The notes below the pieces were generated by a model. It did not search any database, had not been told where the DNA came from, and saw only the letters and a list, made by a program, of their open reading frames with translations. 64,000 bases of DNA from contig QFPO01000016.1 of assembly GCA_003241385.1 (NCBI GenBank), forward strand, positions 1 through 64,000. Reading direction: 5' to 3'. Made by a program: the position numbers and the translations under genes. Positions 47,901 to 56,195 of the stretch are shown here, piece after piece (within the stretch, counting starts at the first letter, position 1; every line of letters begins with the position of its first letter). The DNA comes from Rhodanobacter denitrificans. Its GTDB lineage: Bacteria; Pseudomonadota; Gammaproteobacteria; Xanthomonadales; Rhodanobacteraceae.

Positions 47901-50056
47901 TAGGTGATCGTGTCGCCGACGTCGACTTCGCTGCCCGCGGCGGGCGAGGAGCTCTTGACGACGCCGATGACCGGACGCGCGACGATGGTCTGCGCGGTCG
48001 CGGTGTTCGGAGCCGGCGCGCCGGGCGTCTCGTTGTCGGCCGCGATCACGGTCGTGATCGGAATCGGGCCGGGGTTGGTCAGCGCCACGACGTAGTTGAA
48101 GTTGAAGTTCAGCGACTGGCCCGGCGCCAGCGTGCCCGGCATGCCGGTGAACGTGATCGAGCACAGCGGTGCCGGCTGGTACGCTGCGGTGACGCCGGAC
48201 GGCACCATCGTGAAGTTGACGGCTGCCGGGCACGTCGCCGGGACGGCCGGATTGCCGAGCGTCGCGGCGTAGGTCACGCCGGTCGCGGTGACGTCGCCGG
48301 CGTTGGAGAACACGAAGTTGCCGAACGCGGACTCGCCCGGCAGGACCGCCGAGGTCACGCTGACCATCGTGCCGACGTCGACGCCGACGGTCGGCTCGAC
48401 GATCTCGATCGGTTCCTGATAGGTCGGCGAGCGCTCCAGCGCCCACAGGTCCAGACCCTTGGCCGTCGCGAAGTACTGGCTCGCCGCATTGGTGCAGTCG
48501 GCATTGCTGTCGTTCGAGCCGCCCCAGGAGCGATAGTAGTTGCCGCTGCCGTTGAGGTTGGCGTTCGCCGAATCGACGCCGATCAGCGAATGGCTCGGCA
48601 CCGGCTGCAGGATCGCACTGCCGGCTCCGCACAGATGGCCGTTGAGTTGGCCGATCAGCGTGCCGTTGGCGGCGCGGTAGCCGCGATCGTCGTAATAGAC
48701 GGTGCTGTCCTGCGACCCGTTGAGCTTGGTCAGCGTCGGTCCGCCGCCGACATTGCCCTCGACGTCGATCATCGGGAAGTGGATCTCGCCATTGCGGCCG
48801 ACGATCCGGAACTGATACTCGCCGGCCGGGAACGGATTGCCGTTGTTGTCCAGGCCGTTCCACAGCACCGTGTGATTACCGGTCAGCGCGGTGCCGGTCA
48901 GCACGCGATTGAGAACGTTGGCCGGATCGAAGTCGACGCCGTCGCGGCTGACGACGATCTCGTAGGTCAGCGTGTTCTGCGTCGTGAACGTGAACACTCC
49001 ACCGGCCGATACCGTGGAGGTATTGCCGCCGACGTTGCCGACGAAGACCGGACTGGACAGCTGCGGCGCCGCCGGCACCAGCGGAATCGCCAGGGCGGTC
49101 AACACGCGGCTGACTTCCGTCGCGTTGGCGCCACCGGGCGTGATGTCGCTGAAGAAGATCGGATACTGCGGCCGCTGCGCGACGATGCCGGCGCTGATCG
49201 ACGGTCCGGCCGACACGGCTGCGTTGCTGCCGCGAATGTCGCGATACAGCGGCGCGCCGTTGGTGTCGATGTAGCCGCTCGCGTTGGCGTAGAACGCGGC
49301 GCGGTTCGGATCGAGGCCGCGGAAGGTCTGACGATAACGGTAGCCGTCGGTCGAGACGTAATAGAGATCGTTGTTGAGCGTACGGCCGTTGCTCTGCAGA
49401 TAGACCGTCCAGGCATACGTGAACAGGCGGCCGTTGAGGTCGGTCAGCGAGTCGGCGCTGGCGCGCACCGTGACGTCCCAGGCGGAGACGAGGCTGCCGG
49501 TCAGGATCGGCGGCGTCGCGATCGAGGCGGTATTGGTCTGGCCGCCGCTGGTGGCGCCGGTGAAGCGCACACCGTAGATGCCGGTCGTCGGCGCGACGTA
49601 CCAGCACGGCGTGAAGCCGTCGGGCACCGTCGCCGAGCCGTCGACACTGTTCGGTCCGGCCAGCTCCTCGTTGCGGCTCGCGATCAGGCCGCCGCTCTGC
49701 GTGCTGCACGTGAAGTTTGCGGTGCCCGGAATCGTCTCGTCGCCGGGCGTGCCGAACGACTGCGGGTTGTAGACGAAGATGTCGCCGCCGTTGGCGCGGT
49801 TGCGCGAGCCGAGCAGGATGTACTCGCCGGCCTGCGCGTAGACGTACAGGAACTGGCGGCCGCGCGCGACGCCCGCGAAGTTCGTGCCGTCGCTGACGTC
49901 CATCACGCCGCGGTTGCCGACCGCACCACTGGGGTGCAGTGTGCGGGTGCCTTCGGCCGAGACCGGCGAGGAGGACACGGCGATCGACGCCATGGTCAGC
50001 ATGGAGGCCGCGGTGATCCAGCTGCGGCGTGCACGATCGAACATTCGCATGAACAT
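41984..50056 (-). CDS. Giant secreted DUF11-repeat protein (adhesin-like, 2690 aa)
   Basis: An exported protein with a signal peptide (about residues 1-38, SSSPVSAEG). A unique N-terminal region (about 40-600) with FLYVYAQAGEYILLGSRNR is followed by DUF11-like modules near residue 740. A propeller-like insert (about 820-1075) contains NALMLDTVNGRLLMIQ and GDIAFDGDGRAWLAVG. About a dozen DUF11 modules run from residue 1075 to the end, six of them nearly identical 134-aa repeats. No anchor follows the last module (STAIYTNIR). Start at 50056 was preferred; ATGs at 50050 and 50044 are in frame. Extracellular adhesion or matrix formation is the likely role. Confidence 0.88.
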   Translation of the reverse strand: MFMRMFDRARRSWITAASMLTMASIAVSSSPVSAEGTRTLHPSGAVGNRGVMDVSDGTNFAGVARGRQFLYVYAQAGEYILLGSRNRANGGDIFVYNPQSFGTPGDETIPGTANFTCSTQSGGLIASRNEELAGPNSVDGSATVPDGFTPCWYVAPTTGIYGVRFTGATSGGQTNTASIATPPILTGSLVSAWDVTVRASADSLTDLNGRLFTYAWTVYLQSNGRTLNNDLYYVSTDGYRYRQTFRGLDPNRAAFYANASGYIDTNGAPLYRDIRGSNAAVSAGPSISAGIVAQRPQYPIFFSDITPGGANATEVSRVLTALAIPLVPAAPQLSSPVFVGNVGGNTSTVSAGGVFTFTTQNTLTYEIVVSRDGVDFDPANVLNRVLTGTALTGNHTVLWNGLDNNGNPFPAGEYQFRIVGRNGEIHFPMIDVEGNVGGGPTLTKLNGSQDSTVYYDDRGYRAANGTLIGQLNGHLCGAGSAILQPVPSHSLIGVDSANANLNGSGNYYRSWGGSNDSNADCTNAASQYFATAKGLDLWALERSPTYQEPIEIVEPTVGVDVGTMVSVTSAVLPGESAFGNFVFSNAGDVTATGVTYAATLGNPAVPATCPAAVNFTMVPSGVTAAYQPAPLCSITFTGMPGTLAPGQSLNFNFNYVVALTNPGPIPITTVIAADNETPGAPAPNTATAQTIVARPVIGVVKSSSPAAGSEVDVGDTITYTLSTTIANAPLTTTLTLDDLLGPGLTFGAVTGSHPSFTCSGALVCTLPPGTAIGTYTVTYTATVDASATGSVANNVVATGGGGDTPPTCAPCQVEHPLPPPPSFPFCPAAGDPAQVFSLANGVNIYGYTPPSATPDVLLPLLPATMSGDLNALMLDTVNGRLLMIQRSSSTESTLWAYDAANGGWYVAAGPFVSPDFPRGGFNATGTGYLLSGAASPEVWTVVAQPSSFAYTVTRIGNMTYDQTPTNLTSGDIAFDGDGRAWLAVGQDLWQLDLGTLVAVRQTRPLLNGAPSTINWAGIAFASNGTLILANNNSPSAYYQYDPATGVITHLVDTIANTSRDLASCAFPALAAPELSVVKTLDQVNGAAPGAFVHPGDVLRYAITISNTGGAVATLYPGDVVETLPAHTTVVAAGNDFTCTGSTCPNSAAVNMPAGSSATLYFVVQLNSPLPTAQIVNAVAIPGEVDCSVAPNDCGEETPVGPRLTMSKSLQSGGPLAQPGGSLVYAITLTNQTGVAASVPAGAIGETVPVATTHAGADSFSCAGSAAGSTCSNSAAVSVPANGSTVLTFAVTVDDPIAAGVLSIQNTALPPPDVDCPSCSVTTPTAPDVTLVKALSAESGAQPGIAEPGETLTYTITLSNSGGTAFTNYDFVEHVPAGATLTAVGGTGVTAGCTLPVAGAATCPVTVASVPAAGTTTVSVTFVIANPIPPGTATIVNLVDGGDTTCPQAGNVCSVTTPTAPSVTLVKALTAESGSQAGVAEPGETLTYTITLSNSGGTAFANYDFVEHVPAGASLVSIAGAGVTTGCTLPLTGPAACAVTVSAVPANGSTTVTVAFALDDPLPTGAASIVNLVDGGDTTCPQAGNVCSVTTPTAPRVTLVKALTAESGSQAGVAEPGETLTYTITLSNSGGTAFTNYDFVEHVPAGATLTAVGGAGVTSGCALPLAGAATCNVSVASVPANGSTTVTVAFALDDPLPTGAASIVNLVDGGDTTCPQAGNVCSVTTPTAPSVTLVKALTAESGSQAGIAEPGETLTYTITLSNDGGTVFTNYDFVEHVPAGATLTSVGGTGVTSACTLPLAGAGNCNVTVASVPANGSTTVSVVFTLDDPLPAGTASIVNLVNGGDTICSQTGNVCSVTTPTAPRVTLVKALTAESGSQTGVAEPGETLTYTITLSNDGGTAFTDYDFVEHVPAGATLTSVGGTGVTSACTLPLAGAGTCAVTVASVPANGSTTVTVVFTVADPIPAGTASIVNLVDGGDTICSQAGNVCSVTTPTAPSVIVVKALTAESGSQAGVAEPGETLTYTITLSNDGGTAYTDYDFVENVPAGATLTSVSGTGVTSACTLPLAGAGTCAVTVASVPANGSTTVTVVFTVADPIPAGTTAITNLLDGGDTTCPQTGNVCSVTTPTQGRVSIAKSVADASGNGIAEPGETLTWTITLSNNGGSAVTGYGLTDPLDPNTSFVSASNGGTHAAGTVTWTGLTVPAQVGSTPGTLVLTVVTTVRSPIPEGVRVISNLAYETGGTPPNCTSTPVPANCASIPTAAKLSVAKALSGESQTADGIAEPGERLTYTITVRNHGGTLADDVIVNETVPLHTTFVSGSPGWSCAAGAPAGTACVSTVDVPAADAGGTPGVATLTFTVEVVDPLPAGVHQIANAVAIDDGVPPDCTANPTHPQCVVTPTINLNLVKSVESVTATGPGTYWVAYRIDLANTGGSPITYTLTDTPDFTPNGVTVTGNGIAATTSGVLNPALPGGAFVVVNGSPVQLSANGVTLAVGASHSYTVRIPIAVTAGSLANALCTGAPGHGLYNRASVVGSFPGESSTCAPVSGEQPLIRLVKTVRLGVDANGDHYGNVGDVLHYTFRISNPGTLPLSAIDLIDPRVTDLQCDPTTAYGEPLRILRGDELFLGPFEQTLGGSLVPGDSITCGATYTITAQDVLNRRVVNTATTHGAAADGQVVTSTSTAIYTNIR
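43669..46080 (-). repeat. Six tandem 402-bp repeats inside the giant DUF11 gene
   Basis: Units 45679-46080, 45277-45678, 44875-45276, 44473-44874, 44071-44472 and 43669-44070 are each exactly 402 bp (134 codons) with very high nucleotide identity. Each encodes VTLVKALTAESGSQAG, AEPGETLTYTITLSN, YDFVEHVPAGATLT and GNVCSVTTPT in order. Exact unit length and near-identity, including silent positions, point to recent amplification by recombination. Confidence 0.95.
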
Positions 50057-51277
50057 AGGTCCCCAGAATCGCTGCGCCGGACGCGGCCTTAGAAGGAAGA
50101 GGCCTTCCGGCGATTGGCATCGGTCGGGGCCGCGAGCGGCATACGGCTCGACGGCACCCGGTGGTCGCGCGCAAACAACGCAACAATCGTGCCGACGGAC
50201 TCGCAAGGGATGTCTCGGCAGCATCGATCGCGCGGAGTCTAGGAATGCGCTTCCGCGCAAATCACTCACCCCGCATCGCCGAAGATCACCATTTCTCACC
50301 GGCGGCCCCGCAAACGCAGGCCGCATGCGCCCCTGTGCGGCGCCGAGAAGTTGTCAACGATTGTCACGCGCGTTCCGGCCCGCGCACGCGCGCCGGTCGT
50401 AGCCGAACACGGCCGTGTCGTGAGCACCGTCTATTCGCGCTGCCGCAGGCGGCCGGGTGGCACCTGCGATAGCGCAGTCTCGTCCGACGCGCATCGCCAT
50501 GACCGCCGGCGCTGCATCCGTGGCGGATCGGTCGCACCGAATCGTGATCGGCGCGGCAGCTCGTGACCGCCCGGACGCTCTCGGCTCGCGAGCCGCGCCG
50601 TCAGCGCCGGCCCGACACTCGGATCACGAAACGACCGGCGGCCCTCCGGCCAGCCGCGCCGGACTGCTCGAATCGCCGTGGCGCCGCACCTGGCCCGTGT
50701 CGCGCAGCGCCGATCGGTGGCGCGTATCGCCACTGAGCGTCAACTTCTGCCCGCACTGCAACAATGTGTAAGAGTGCAATCGGACCGAGCCTTCGCAACC
50801 ACAAGGCGCCGTCTCGTGATGTGATCGGAATCTCAATCTGGCATAGAGATTGCTACCTGGGCCGCCCCCGATCGCCGCCGTCTCGGCGTGCGGACTGCGT
50901 CATCACCACCGTGGGCGGACACGCGTTCGCGCATGCACAGGCCGACGGGCGTCACCGTCGCGGATCGCCGAGGCATGCGTGCACGGGCCGTGGGTCGCGG
51001 CCGCGATCGACCGGCGACGGCCGCGGCGACCGGCATCACGCGCCTCGATTCGCCGCGGATGCTCGGGGTGATCTCGAGCGCCGGGGGCATCCTCGGCAAC
51101 CTGCCGGCTGCGGTCTTCACGATCGATGCACGCGATCGCCAGCGGAACGGGCGGCAGATGCGCCGCTGCTGACGCTGGTCCGAGACACCGGCGCGGCGCC
51201 TCCGGCTCGAACACGATTCAGGCGCCTTCATCGAGACTGCGCGGCGACGCCATGGGGCGCGCCGCTCGGGAGGTTCG
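50057..51277. other. 1.2-kb divergent intergenic region
   Basis: It separates the giant DUF11 gene (minus) from the BrkB-like gene (plus) and must hold both promoters. TTGTCA occurs twice, 10 bp apart (about 50352 and 50362). AATCTC and GAGATT flank 11 bp near 50830. Several short ORFs exist, none convincing. I recognise no gene, repeat or RNA. Confidence 0.4.
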
Positions 51278-52210
51278 ATGTCTTCATCCGTCACGTCGCC
51301 GGTCAAGCGCGCGTTCTCGTCGGTCCGCGAGGCGGTGACCGACTTCCTCGCGCACGATCCGATGACGCTGGCCGCGTCGATCGCGTTCTACAGTGCCTTG
51401 TCGTTTGCGCCGATCATCGTGCTCAGCCTCTGGGCCGCGGCGCAGCTCGCGCCGGGTTCGGAGGCGCGGCTGATCGACCAGCTCGGCGTGCTGCTCGGCA
51501 GCCAGGTGCGCGAGACCGCGACCGTCGTGATCGAACATGCCGACCGCAGCCGCCTGTTCTCGCTCGACCTGGTCGGCCTGATCGGACTGGGCGCCCTGCT
51601 GGTCTCGGCCTCGACCGCGTTCGCGCAGCTGCAGACCGCGATCAATGCGATCTGGGGCGTCGAGGCGCGACCGACCAATGCCTTGTGGTCGTGGATCCGG
51701 CGGCGCCTGCTGTCGTTCGGCATGATCGCGGTGATCGGCTTCCTGCTGATGGTGACCCTGGTGCTGAGCACGGCGGTCGCGCTGATCCTGAGTCGCGACA
51801 GCACGCTGTGGACGGTCACCAACGAACTGGTGACGCTGGCGGTGTTCACGGTCGCGTTCGCCGCGCTGTTCCGCTTCGTACCCGATGCGCGCATCGGGCG
51901 GCGCTTCGCGTTGGCCGGCGGCGCGCTGACGGCGTTGCTGTTCGAAGGCGGCAAGTGGGCGCTCGGCCGCTATCTGGCGACGACGACCACGGCCGACGCC
52001 TACGGCGCCGCCAACTCGCTGATGCTGCTGCTGGTGTGGGTCTATTACAGCTCGCTGATCGTGCTGATCGGCGCCGCGGCGACGCGCTACCTGGCCGAGG
52101 CGTTCGGGCGCGGCCCGCGCAGCCTCGAGCACGCCGAGAAGGTCGAGGAACAGGCCGTGAGCCGGCCGACCCCGCGGCAGCGGCGCCGCACCGCCAGGTC
52201 GACCCGCTGA
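51278..52210 (+). CDS. YihY/virulence factor BrkB family membrane protein
   Basis: A 310-aa inner-membrane protein of the YihY/BrkB family (UPF0761), once misnamed RNase BN; function is uncertain. About six hydrophobic segments are visible. Family motifs are MTLAASIAFYSALSFAPIIVL (near residue 29), AFAQLQTAINAIW, FRFVPDARIGRRFALAG and VWVYYSSLIVLIGAAATRYLAE. The C-terminal 30 residues are basic and disordered. GGGAGG lies 6 nt before the ATG. Confidence 0.92.
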   Translation: MSSSVTSPVKRAFSSVREAVTDFLAHDPMTLAASIAFYSALSFAPIIVLSLWAAAQLAPGSEARLIDQLGVLLGSQVRETATVVIEHADRSRLFSLDLVGLIGLGALLVSASTAFAQLQTAINAIWGVEARPTNALWSWIRRRLLSFGMIAVIGFLLMVTLVLSTAVALILSRDSTLWTVTNELVTLAVFTVAFAALFRFVPDARIGRRFALAGGALTALLFEGGKWALGRYLATTTTADAYGAANSLMLLLVWVYYSSLIVLIGAAATRYLAEAFGRGPRSLEHAEKVEEQAVSRPTPRQRRRTARSTR

Positions 52211-52270
52211 TCCTGCCGGTGCGCCGCGCGCGGCCCACCGGTTTCGCACTGCCCTCCCCGCACCGGCCGG

Positions 52271-53179
52271 TCACGCGCCGATCGGCCGTGCCGGATCCTC
52301 GCTGCCGCGCACCGCACCGCCGCCGGACGGCGCATGCAGCGCACCTTGCGGATTGCGCGGCGGCTCGTCGCACTGCTGGCGATCGGCCTGACCGGCCGCC
52401 ATGCGGTCGGCCAGGCCCGGGACCAGCTGCGCCATCGTCGTGTTGAGCTTGGCCATCGCGCCGACGCGGACGTCGCGCACGTGCGAGGTCGCGGCCTCGA
52501 GGATCGCCTCGACCACACGCATCGGGTCGATCTGCGGCGTCGGCAGCTTCGGTTCGCGATCCATGTAATTGCGCGCGTGCCGCGGATACGGCGTGTCGAC
52601 CGCGGTCGGCTGGATCAGCGTGATCGTGACCGGTGCCTCGTCGAGCCGCTCGACCTCCACGCGCAAGGCGTCGGTGAAGCCCTTGACCGCATGCTTGGAC
52701 GCCGAATACATGCCCTGCAGCGGCACGACCGCATCGGAGACTTCGCTGCCGACGTTGATCAGGGCGCCACCGCGCATGCGCAAATACGGCAGCGCGGCCA
52801 GCGATCCGTTGACGACGCCCCAGAAGTTGACGTCGAACAGGCGCCGGCTGTCGGCGTCGTCGACTTCTTCCAGACGGCCGTAGATCGCCACGCCGGCGTT
52901 GTTGACCCAGGTGTCGATGCCGCCGAAGCGAGCGACCGCGAAATCGGCGGCCTGCCCGATCTGCGTGCGGTCGGCGACGTCGGCTGCGAACCACGCGACG
53001 ACGCCGCCGTCGCGCTCGATCGCGCCGGCGATCGACTCCAGTGCGTCCGCGCTGCGCGCGATCATCACCACCTGCGCGCCACGCCGGGCAGCCTCTTCCG
53101 CCGTCGCGCGGCCGATGCCGCTCGATGCGCCGGTGATGACGATGACCTGACGGTCCAGGGGTTTGTGCGTGACGGCCAT
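52271..53179 (-). CDS. SDR family NAD(P)-dependent oxidoreductase
   Basis: A 302-aa classical short-chain dehydrogenase. It has the cofactor motif TGASSGIG (residues 17-24), NNAG, a catalytic Ser in NVGSEVSD, and the YSASK active site near residue 154. Membership in a particular substrate group cannot be told. AGGAG lies 6 nt before the ATG at 53179, which decides against an upstream TTG at 53194. The C-terminal 45 residues are Arg- and Gly-rich and may be disordered. The gene is convergent with the BrkB-like gene. Confidence 0.92.
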   Translation of the reverse strand: MAVTHKPLDRQVIVITGASSGIGRATAEEAARRGAQVVMIARSADALESIAGAIERDGGVVAWFAADVADRTQIGQAADFAVARFGGIDTWVNNAGVAIYGRLEEVDDADSRRLFDVNFWGVVNGSLAALPYLRMRGGALINVGSEVSDAVVPLQGMYSASKHAVKGFTDALRVEVERLDEAPVTITLIQPTAVDTPYPRHARNYMDREPKLPTPQIDPMRVVEAILEAATSHVRDVRVGAMAKLNTTMAQLVPGLADRMAAGQADRQQCDEPPRNPQGALHAPSGGGAVRGSEDPARPIGA

Positions 53180-53415
53180 GACACTCTCCTGCAAGACGGA
53201 TGAGCGTGCAGTAGGCCCGCCGGCGCTTGTGCCGCGGGTGAACCGGCGAGCCCCAGCGCACGACGGGTCGGCCGGGATTCACGCCGCATCGATCGCGAGC
53301 CGATGCGCGTCGTCGCGCACGCGGCCTGCCTGTCCGGAGCGCGCGGGGGTGGCCGGACGGTGCGCTCAGGCATCGGCATGCGCGCATGTCGGCGCGCCGA
53401 TGCCGCGCCGATCCG

Positions 53416-54264
53416 CTATGGACGCCGTTCGAGCCGGACCTCGAACAGCTTCGGCCACCACTTGCCGGTGATGAACAGGCGATCGCCCTTGGCGTCGTAG
53501 GCGATGCCGTTCAGCACGTCGACCGGCTGCTTGCGGTCGGCTTCGGTCAGCAGGCCGATCACTTCCATCTGCCCGGTCACCGCGCCGGTGGCCGGATCGA
53601 TCATCACGATGTGATCGGTCGGCCAGACGTTGGCGAGCACCTGGCCCTTGACGTACTCGAGCTCGTTGAGTCCGTTGAGCGGACGGCCGTTGACGTTGAC
53701 GTCGATGCGGCCGGTCTCCTTCAGCGTCTCCGGATCGAAGAAGCGCAGCGCCGAGGTACCGTCGCTCATGATCAGGCGCTTGCCGTCGTGGGTCAGGCCC
53801 CAGCCCTCGCCGTCGTAGCGGAACGTGCGCCGCTGCTCGAAGTCGCCGAGGCCATAGACGAAGCCAGTCTGCGTACGCCAGGTCAGCTGGATCAGGCTGT
53901 CCTTCCAGTCGGTGAGGCCCTCGGCGAAATGGGCCGGATCGACGCTGCGCTGCTTGAGCACGCGGCCGGTCTCCAGATCGACCTTGCGCACGCTCGAGCG
54001 GCCGTTCAGACCGGTGCTCTCGTAGAGGTGGCCGTCACGGAAGACCAGACCCTGCGTGAACGCCTCGCGATCGTGCGGATAGGTCTTGACGACGTGCACG
54101 TCGTAGATCGGCGGCGGCACCGGCTTGGCCGGCATCAGCAGCTGCGCGCCGGCAGGTGCGGCGAACATCGCGCCGACCAGCGCGAGCCAGGCGGTCAGAA
54201 CGGACCGGCGTCGCGACGGCCGGCAGTGGGACGGGGAATACACGGTGGGCATCGATCGGACCAT
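53416..54264 (-). CDS. Glutaminyl-peptide cyclotransferase (plant/XcQC type)
   Basis: A 282-aa exported enzyme of the beta-propeller glutaminyl cyclase family, which converts N-terminal Gln of peptides to pyroglutamate in the periplasm. A signal peptide covers about residues 1-40 (ending APAGAQ). Family motifs are FTQGLVF, LYESTGLNGRSSV, GEGWGLTHDG, NGLNELEYV and DVLNGIAYD. The closest characterised relative I recall is the Xanthomonas campestris enzyme XcQC. ATG 54252 is an alternative start. It is divergent from the transglutaminase-like gene. Confidence 0.92.
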   Translation of the reverse strand: MVRSMPTVYSPSHCRPSRRRSVLTAWLALVGAMFAAPAGAQLLMPAKPVPPPIYDVHVVKTYPHDREAFTQGLVFRDGHLYESTGLNGRSSVRKVDLETGRVLKQRSVDPAHFAEGLTDWKDSLIQLTWRTQTGFVYGLGDFEQRRTFRYDGEGWGLTHDGKRLIMSDGTSALRFFDPETLKETGRIDVNVNGRPLNGLNELEYVKGQVLANVWPTDHIVMIDPATGAVTGQMEVIGLLTEADRKQPVDVLNGIAYDAKGDRLFITGKWWPKLFEVRLERRP

Positions 54265-54533
54265 GACGCGTGAGGCGAAGACCGCGCGACTCTAGCAGGA
54301 TGCCGCGCGACCGGCGCCGGTCCATGCTCCGATCGCAACGGCCACGGGCGGATTCGCCCGCGTTGCGGGCGAACGATCGGCGGCATGATCGACAACGGAG
54401 TCACGCGCCCGTGCGTGCGGCGTCGCGCCGCCCGTTGTGGGGCGACCGCCGACCGGGCACCGCGCGCCACGTCCAAGCTCGGGCCGGACCGTTCCGGCAC
54501 AATGCCGCCGATAACATCGCTGCCGGTATCGCC

Positions 54534-55967
54534 ATGCGTCTCGTCCTGATCGCCCTCCTGTGCCTGCTGACCGCCGTCGTCCATGCCGAACCGCCGCGCG
54601 AGCAATGGTTCACGGCTCTGCTCGACGGCCGCAAGATCGGCCGGATGCAGGCCACGCGCGAGGTCGACGTCGAGGTCGTGCGCTCGATGCAGGAGTTGTC
54701 GCTGACGCTCGAGCGGGCCGGCAGCCAGGTCGAGATGTCGAGCCGATCGGAAGCGACCGAGCGGCGCGACGGCACGCCGCTGTCGTTCGCCGGCAACAGC
54801 CGGCTGTCGGGCAACGTCTCGCGGATCGCCGGCACGCTGAGCGGCACGACACTGCGCGCCACGCTGCACGACGGCCATGCCGAGACCACGCGCGAGCAGG
54901 CCTGGCCGGCCGGTGCCGTGTTGCCCGAAGGCCTGCGCCTGGCCGGGCTGAAGGCCGGCCTGGCGCCCGGCACGCGCTATACGACGCGCGCGTTCCAGGA
55001 CATGACGCTCGATGCGGTCGACATCGTGACCGTCGTCGGCGCGCGCGAGACGGTCGATCTGCCGGGCGGTCCGCGCGACCTGGTCCGGCTCGACCAGACG
55101 CTGGACTTTCCGGGGTCACCGATCACGACTCAGGCCTGGGTCGACGAGGACCTGACCGCCTGGAAGCTGGTGATGCCGGTGTTCGGCACCGAGCTGACCC
55201 TGCTCGCCTGCGACCGCGCCTGCGCGAACGCGCCGAACCAGGGCAGCGACGTCTTCGCACGGCTGCTGATGCGCTCGCCGCGTCCGCTCGCGTCCGCCGA
55301 GCTGGCCGGCGCGCTGCGCTACACGCTCAAGCCGCGCAGCGGTGCCGCCGACGCGCTGCTGCTGCCGCCCACGACCGAACAGCAGGTCACGCTGCGCGGC
55401 GGAGCGGTCGAGGTCGTCGTCGACCGGCATGCGCAGCGCTCGACCGGTGACCGTCCGACCGCGGCCGACACCGCCGCGACCGACTGGCTGCAGAGCGCGG
55501 CGCCCGATATCGTCGCGCTGGCGCGGCGCGGTGCCGGCGACGCCACGGATGCGGCCGCGCGCATGCAGGCGCTGGAAACCTTCGTCCGCGGCTACATCGC
55601 GACCAAGAACCTCGACGTCGGCTACGCATCGGCGCTCGACGTCGCGCGCGATCCGCGCGGCGACTGCACCGAGCACGCGGTGCTGCTGGCGGCGCTGGCG
55701 CGCGCGCTCGACATCCCGGCGCGCGTCGTGACCGGCCTGGCCTATGCGCCCGGCTTCGCCGGCAGCCGCGATGCGTTCGTGCCGCATGCCTGGGTGCAGG
55801 CCTGGACCGGCGACCGCTGGCGCAGCTACGACGCGGCCCTGAACGGTTTCGACGCCGGGCACCTCGCACTGTCGGTCGGCGACGGCGATCCGTGGCGGTT
55901 CTACGCCGGCGTCGGCACGCTCGGCAATCTGCAGCTCGAACGCATCGAGCCGGTCGACACGCGCTGA
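54534..55967 (+). CDS. Secreted transglutaminase-like protein
   Basis: A 477-aa exported protein with a signal peptide (residues 1-18, ending VVHAE). Residues about 20-340 form a beta-rich region of unknown function. The C-terminal transglutaminase-like domain has a complete Cys378 (GDCTEHAVLLAALAR), His418 (PHAWVQAW) and Asp433 (SYDAAL) triad, so it should be active as a protease or acyltransferase. The length matches a family of periplasmic transglutaminase-like proteins in Lysobacterales. The frame continues upstream to 54270, but ATG 54534 starts the signal peptide. Confidence 0.88.
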   Translation: MRLVLIALLCLLTAVVHAEPPREQWFTALLDGRKIGRMQATREVDVEVVRSMQELSLTLERAGSQVEMSSRSEATERRDGTPLSFAGNSRLSGNVSRIAGTLSGTTLRATLHDGHAETTREQAWPAGAVLPEGLRLAGLKAGLAPGTRYTTRAFQDMTLDAVDIVTVVGARETVDLPGGPRDLVRLDQTLDFPGSPITTQAWVDEDLTAWKLVMPVFGTELTLLACDRACANAPNQGSDVFARLLMRSPRPLASAELAGALRYTLKPRSGAADALLLPPTTEQQVTLRGGAVEVVVDRHAQRSTGDRPTAADTAATDWLQSAAPDIVALARRGAGDATDAAARMQALETFVRGYIATKNLDVGYASALDVARDPRGDCTEHAVLLAALARALDIPARVVTGLAYAPGFAGSRDAFVPHAWVQAWTGDRWRSYDAALNGFDAGHLALSVGDGDPWRFYAGVGTLGNLQLERIEPVDTR

Positions 55968-56143
55968 AGGCGCCGCCGGTCTCGACGACACGCGATGCCG
56001 GCCCGTCCTGCGCCGGCGTGGCGTGGCGCGCGCACGCGTGCGGCCGCGCGACGATCCGCACCGCTCCGTCTCGATCCTGAGCCGGCGAGGCGCGCGTGCA
56101 GGTCATCGCGGAACCGAAGTGACACGGACCTGCGGCGCTCCTC

Positions 56144-56171
56144 TTGCAAAGAGATATCATTTTGATATCTT
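56144..56171 (+). promoter_or_regulatory. Promoter with an overlapping palindromic operator for the SPFH operon
   Basis: TTGCAA (56144-56149) and TATCTT (56166-56171), 16 bp apart, form a promoter 24 bp before the SPFH start. The palindrome AGATATCA (56152-56159) / TGATATCT (56163-56170), perfect 8-3-8, fills the spacer and runs into the -10 box. A protein bound there would block polymerase. Confidence 0.7.
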
Positions 56172-56195
56172 ACTGCCACCCAACGGAGCCCCGCC

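Noticed and set aside
41615..50092. A plus-strand open frame of 2825 codons opposite the giant DUF11 gene
   Set aside because: It is Arg/Asp/Gly/Ala-rich with no domains and mirrors the DUF11 repeats; the minus strand has a signal peptide and DUF11 modules. It is a composition shadow in GC-rich DNA.
50888..51172. ORF of about 94 codons before the BrkB-like gene
   Set aside because: No ribosome-binding site, no recognisable motif and a composition like other shadow frames nearby.
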